The notes under the pieces: model-generated
The model's input: only the letters and a program-made list of their open reading frames with translations
What the model was told of the DNA's origin: nothing
The model's database searches: none
Shown: positions 61,791-64,000 of the stretch, piece after piece
How the letters are laid out: each line of letters starts with the position of its first letter
Position numbering within the stretch: position 1 is the first letter of the stretch
NCBI GenBank assembly: GCA_045589595.1
Contig: JAZNPK010000002.1
Coordinates: forward strand, 124,001-188,000
Origin: SIG77 sp045589595
GTDB lineage: Bacteria > Verrucomicrobiota > Lentisphaeria > Victivallales > UBA1829
DNA: 64,000 nt
Reading direction: 5' to 3'
Made by a program: the position numbers and the translations under genes

Positions 61791-63149
61791 TCAGTCACGG
61801 GTGATATTTTTTACCCACTTGTACCGTTTGAAATGATAAACGACCCAGGGGACTTTGCCCACTTCATCCAGACAGGTGCAGGCGAAAACGATCAGCACGC
61901 TCCATTTCAGATAAAATGCGCTGATAAATGCGCAGGGCAGAGCAAGGAACCACATAAAAACGATCAGACTGTACACATCGAAAAGCGTATCGCCGCCCGA
62001 TGCAAAGATCCCGTTGATCACAATGGTGCAGACACAGCGTCCGATCATATACAATGCCAGGAGCAGGAACATGCCGATCATATATTTGTGCGCCTGTTCT
62101 GTCAGGTCCATATAACGCGAGACCAGCGGAATGGTAGCAAGGACGATCAGGGCGGAAATACAGCCGATGATAAAGGAATAGATCATGGCGCGGTCGCCGT
62201 ATTTTTTCCCCAGTTCCAGATTACCGGCTCCCAGTTCGTTGCCGATCATGATCCCCGCACCGGCAGCAATGCCGTTGCACAGACAGCAGATCAGGTCACG
62301 CACCACCGCGGAGATGGCATTTGCCGCTGCCGCATCCGGACCGAGATGTCCCATAATGGCAGTGTAGGATGTGAAGCCGATACCCCAGAGCAGACAACTG
62401 CCGAGGATCGGAGCGGTGTACCGCCAGAAATCGGCAGTCAGACGCCAGTTGAACGTGCAGAGATCTTTGATCTTCAAGGGGATGAAGTTCTTTTCAAAAG
62501 TGGATGCTACGCACCAGAGCAGTTCAATGATCCGGGCAATAACAGTGGCAAGCGCCGCCCCGCAGACACCCATGGCGGGTATTCCGAAGCAGCCGAAGAT
62601 GAACACAGCATTCAGGATGATGTTCAGGATCACCGCGCCGGAACTGATCCACGCGGATCTGGGGGCGTGATCACTGACACGCATCACTGCCAGATAGCAC
62701 TGACTGACGCCCGTCAGCAGATAGGACCAGCTGGCAACCCGCAGGTAATCCGCACCGATGGAAATAAGTTTTTCATCACCGGCAAACGCTTTCATCAGCA
62801 TTTCCGGCACCCAGAAACAGCCGGCAAAGAAAATCACAGATACAAGAAGTGCCTCGCGGACCGTCTGACCGAAGATCTGCCCCAGAACTTTTTTGTCTTT
62901 TTTGCCCCAGTATTGTGCGCCGAGAACACCGATCCCCGAAGCAATGGATACCAACAGCATGTTCTGAACAAACTGGATCTGGGTGGCAAGGGATACTGCC
63001 GCCATGGCATCCTGACTGACTTTGCCCAGCATGATGGCATCTGCCGCCGCCACAAGGGCAAGCATCAGACTCTGCATGGTAATAGGGAATGCCAGTGAAA
63101 ATAATTTGCGATTGAATATTTTATCGCCGAACAAATCGTTCCAAGTCAT
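61791..63149 (-). CDS. MATE-family multidrug/Na+-coupled efflux transporter
   Basis: A 452-residue membrane protein with 12 predicted helices in two halves. The N-terminal 'NRKLFSLAFPITMQSLMLALVAAADAIMLGKVSQDAMAAVSLATQIQFVQNMLLVSIASGIGVLGAQYWG' and 'NAISAVVRDLICCLCNGIAAGAGIMIGNELGAGN' are the paired MATE signatures. It is likely to export toxic organic cations or metabolites. It is a single gene under the promoter at 63196-63223 and convergent with the O-acetylesterase-like gene. The substrate is not evident. Confidence 0.92.
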   Translation of the reverse strand: MTWNDLFGDKIFNRKLFSLAFPITMQSLMLALVAAADAIMLGKVSQDAMAAVSLATQIQFVQNMLLVSIASGIGVLGAQYWGKKDKKVLGQIFGQTVREALLVSVIFFAGCFWVPEMLMKAFAGDEKLISIGADYLRVASWSYLLTGVSQCYLAVMRVSDHAPRSAWISSGAVILNIILNAVFIFGCFGIPAMGVCGAALATVIARIIELLWCVASTFEKNFIPLKIKDLCTFNWRLTADFWRYTAPILGSCLLWGIGFTSYTAIMGHLGPDAAAANAISAVVRDLICCLCNGIAAGAGIMIGNELGAGNLELGKKYGDRAMIYSFIIGCISALIVLATIPLVSRYMDLTEQAHKYMIGMFLLLALYMIGRCVCTIVINGIFASGGDTLFDVYSLIVFMWFLALPCAFISAFYLKWSVLIVFACTCLDEVGKVPWVVYHFKRYKWVKNITRD

Positions 63150-63195
63150 TTTTCCGCCTGCGTTTTATGTTTGTCTTGCAAAAATTAATGCGTAA

Positions 63196-63223
63196 AATAT
63201 ACAGCATAAACTCAATTTTGCAA
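63196..63223 (-). promoter_or_regulatory. Promoter of the MATE transporter gene
   Basis: Minus strand -35 TTGCAA (63223-63218), 16 bp, extended -10 TGTATATT with hexamer at 63201-63196. Confidence 0.65.
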
Positions 63224-63336
63224 ACGGAAAATAAAAATCCTCCCTTGTTTCTGACAATTGCTTGTCACCCCGTTTTCCGACCGTCGCCGGAGTACGCCTC
63301 TTTTTCTTTTACGCCGCCCTCGCGCGACTGCTCCCC

Positions 63337-63456
63337 TCAATCAAACGGTAACGATAACTGAACGTACTGTTCCACCGGTCGCGGCATCCGGATCTCACGG
63401 ATTTTTTTTGCCGGTGCATTGTGTTTGCGGAACATATCAAAAAATTTTTTCAGCAT
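63337..63456 (-). CDS. Possible 39-residue basic protein
   Basis: A short ORF starting at the ATG at 63456, preceded on the minus strand by AAAGGAAAAAAGCC. The product begins 'MLKKFFDMFRKHNAPAKKI', is basic and amphipathic in its first half, and ends 'YVQLSLPFD'. It lies between the MATE transporter promoter and the WYL regulator, head-to-head with the latter. Nothing is recognised and it may be chance, but the ribosome site and position are suitable. Confidence 0.35.
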   Translation of the reverse strand: MLKKFFDMFRKHNAPAKKIREIRMPRPVEQYVQLSLPFD

Positions 63457-63484
63457 GGCTTTTTTCCTTTCTCTTGAAACATGC

Positions 63485-63513
63485 TTGATTTTGCGTTCTG
63501 AAGATACTATAGT
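63485..63513 (+). promoter_or_regulatory. Promoter of the WYL regulator gene
   Basis: -35 TTGATT (63485-63490), 17 bp, -10 TATAGT (63508-63513). The -10 lies within the 10-bp palindrome TACTATAGTA (63505-63514), so it could serve either strand. Confidence 0.55.
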
Positions 63514-63523
63514 ACATGCAGAG

Positions 63524-63538
63524 GGACATTTTATGTCC
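63524..63538 (+). promoter_or_regulatory. Candidate operator just downstream of the WYL promoter
   Basis: A perfect dyad GGACAT-TTT-ATGTCC near the expected transcription start, 41 bp before the regulator ATG. The position suits autoregulation; it could equally be a 5' leader hairpin. Confidence 0.4.
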
Positions 63539-63579
63539 GTGCGATCCCGGAACCGTAAAAAAAAGAAAGATTTTTTTCC

Positions 63580-64000
63580 ATGCCTATGCAGAAAGCCCGT
63601 TTGCACCGCCTGATGCGGATCACTGCGGAATTGAAAGAAAACCGTTATCCCAACTCGGAATCTCTGGTAAAAGAGTTCCGGCGAATTGCGCTGGAGGAGG
63701 GGATCGAGATCGATTGCGGCAAAAAGACCATTCTCCGCGATATGAAAGTGCTGGAGGAGGAATTCAACTGTCCCCTGGCTTATGACCGCGCCCGGAACGG
63801 TTATTATCTCAAACATCATGGCTGGGATTTTATTGCGCCCGCCCTTCTGGATGAAAATGAGATGCTGGCATCCGTGATCGGGGCGAGGATCTCGGAATCC
63901 ATTTTTCCGCCGCCCATCAAAAACAGGATCCGTGAGGCGGTGGATTATCTGCTCCAGAACAACAATCCGGATTTTCTGGATACTGCCAATATGGACAGTC
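63580..64000 (+). CDS. HTH/WYL-type transcriptional regulator, N-terminal part (truncated by window end)
   Basis: The frame is open from the ATG at 63580 to the window end, giving at least 140 residues ('MPMQKARLHRLMRITAEL...'). A winged helix-turn-helix of the DeoR/HTH_11 type is visible: 'YPNSESLVKEFRRIALEEGIEIDCGKKTILRDMKVLEEEF', then 'PLAYDRARNGYYLK' (the wing). 'HHGWDFIAPALLDENEMLASVIGARISESIF' follows as in WYL-domain regulators. The WYL domain itself must lie beyond the window. The upstream site is weak (AAGAAAG). These regulators usually sense nucleotides or stress signals. Confidence 0.72.
   Translation, partial: MPMQKARLHRLMRITAELKENRYPNSESLVKEFRRIALEEGIEIDCGKKTILRDMKVLEEEFNCPLAYDRARNGYYLKHHGWDFIAPALLDENEMLASVIGARISESIFPPPIKNRIREAVDYLLQNNNPDFLDTANMDS

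Overview
The window looks like chromosomal DNA of a Gram-negative bacterium of the PVC group, most likely a Lentisphaerota/Victivallales-type gut or rumen organism. That placement is inference. It rests on a moderately high-GC genome, a Lol-type lipoprotein-release system, c-di-AMP synthesis (CdaA/YbbR), a type II pseudopilin sitting among secreted glycan-active proteins, a sialate O-acetylesterase-like enzyme, and several large secreted proteins with no clear family. No rRNA, CRISPR array, insertion sequence, integrase or phage gene was seen. The window is densely coded, with many 1-8 bp start/stop overlaps.

Layout. 1-8214 (+): the end of a GldG-like protein, a DUF4340 protein, thiD, an N-acetylmuramoyl-L-alanine amidase, sbcD and sbcC. 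8221-10966 (-): tRNA-Leu(UAG), a proline-rich secreted protein and a LolCE/LolD-type ABC exporter. 11065-13733 (+): a secreted SGNH esterase and a HAD phosphatase. 13738-17565 (-): tRNA-Gln(UUG), a U32-like Fe-S protein, a NagD-like phosphatase and an acyl-CoA ligase. 17757-24486: a divergent pair, an M28/DUF4910-like peptidase fused to an AAC(3)-type acetyltransferase (-) and a 1354-residue secreted protein (+), followed by a DNA segment able to fold as a three-way junction. 24611-28052 (-): queA, glgA and a rhomboid protease. 28228-33095 (+): tsaD, gph, an M20 amidohydrolase, hisB and rarA. 33111-34610 (-): nnr. 34764-39115 (+): an ArnT-like glycosyltransferase, rlmN, an ankyrin protein and recO.

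39158-46866 (-) is the most accessory-looking block. It runs in transcription order as an integral-membrane GT2 glycosyltransferase, a type II pseudopilin, a secreted clan GH-A-like glycosidase, a PA14-containing secreted protein and a cupin, with ATGA overlaps between several of them. 46948-52433 (-): gyrA-folP-cdaA-ybbR. 52647-56030 (-): fmdB-htpG-dnaJ. 56213-57127 (-): a DMT transporter. 57314-59909 (+): a DUF1846 protein and pta. 60091-61695 (+): the sialate O-acetylesterase-like protein. 61791-63149 (-): a MATE transporter. The window ends with a tiny 39-codon ORF and the first part of a WYL-type regulator.

Promoters are unusually easy to read here. Nearly every transcription unit is preceded by a TTGNNN-like box, 16-17 bp and a -10 hexamer that is most often TATATT, on both strands. 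The strongest candidates for new biology are the peptidase/acetyltransferase fusion with its divergent 1354-residue secreted neighbour, and the glycosyltransferase-pseudopilin-glycosidase-PA14-cupin operon. Single-protein oddities are a CdaA with DCA instead of DGA, a GyrA with Ala83 and an acidic insert in its C-terminal domain, and a U32-like protein with an added CX3CX2CX2C cluster.
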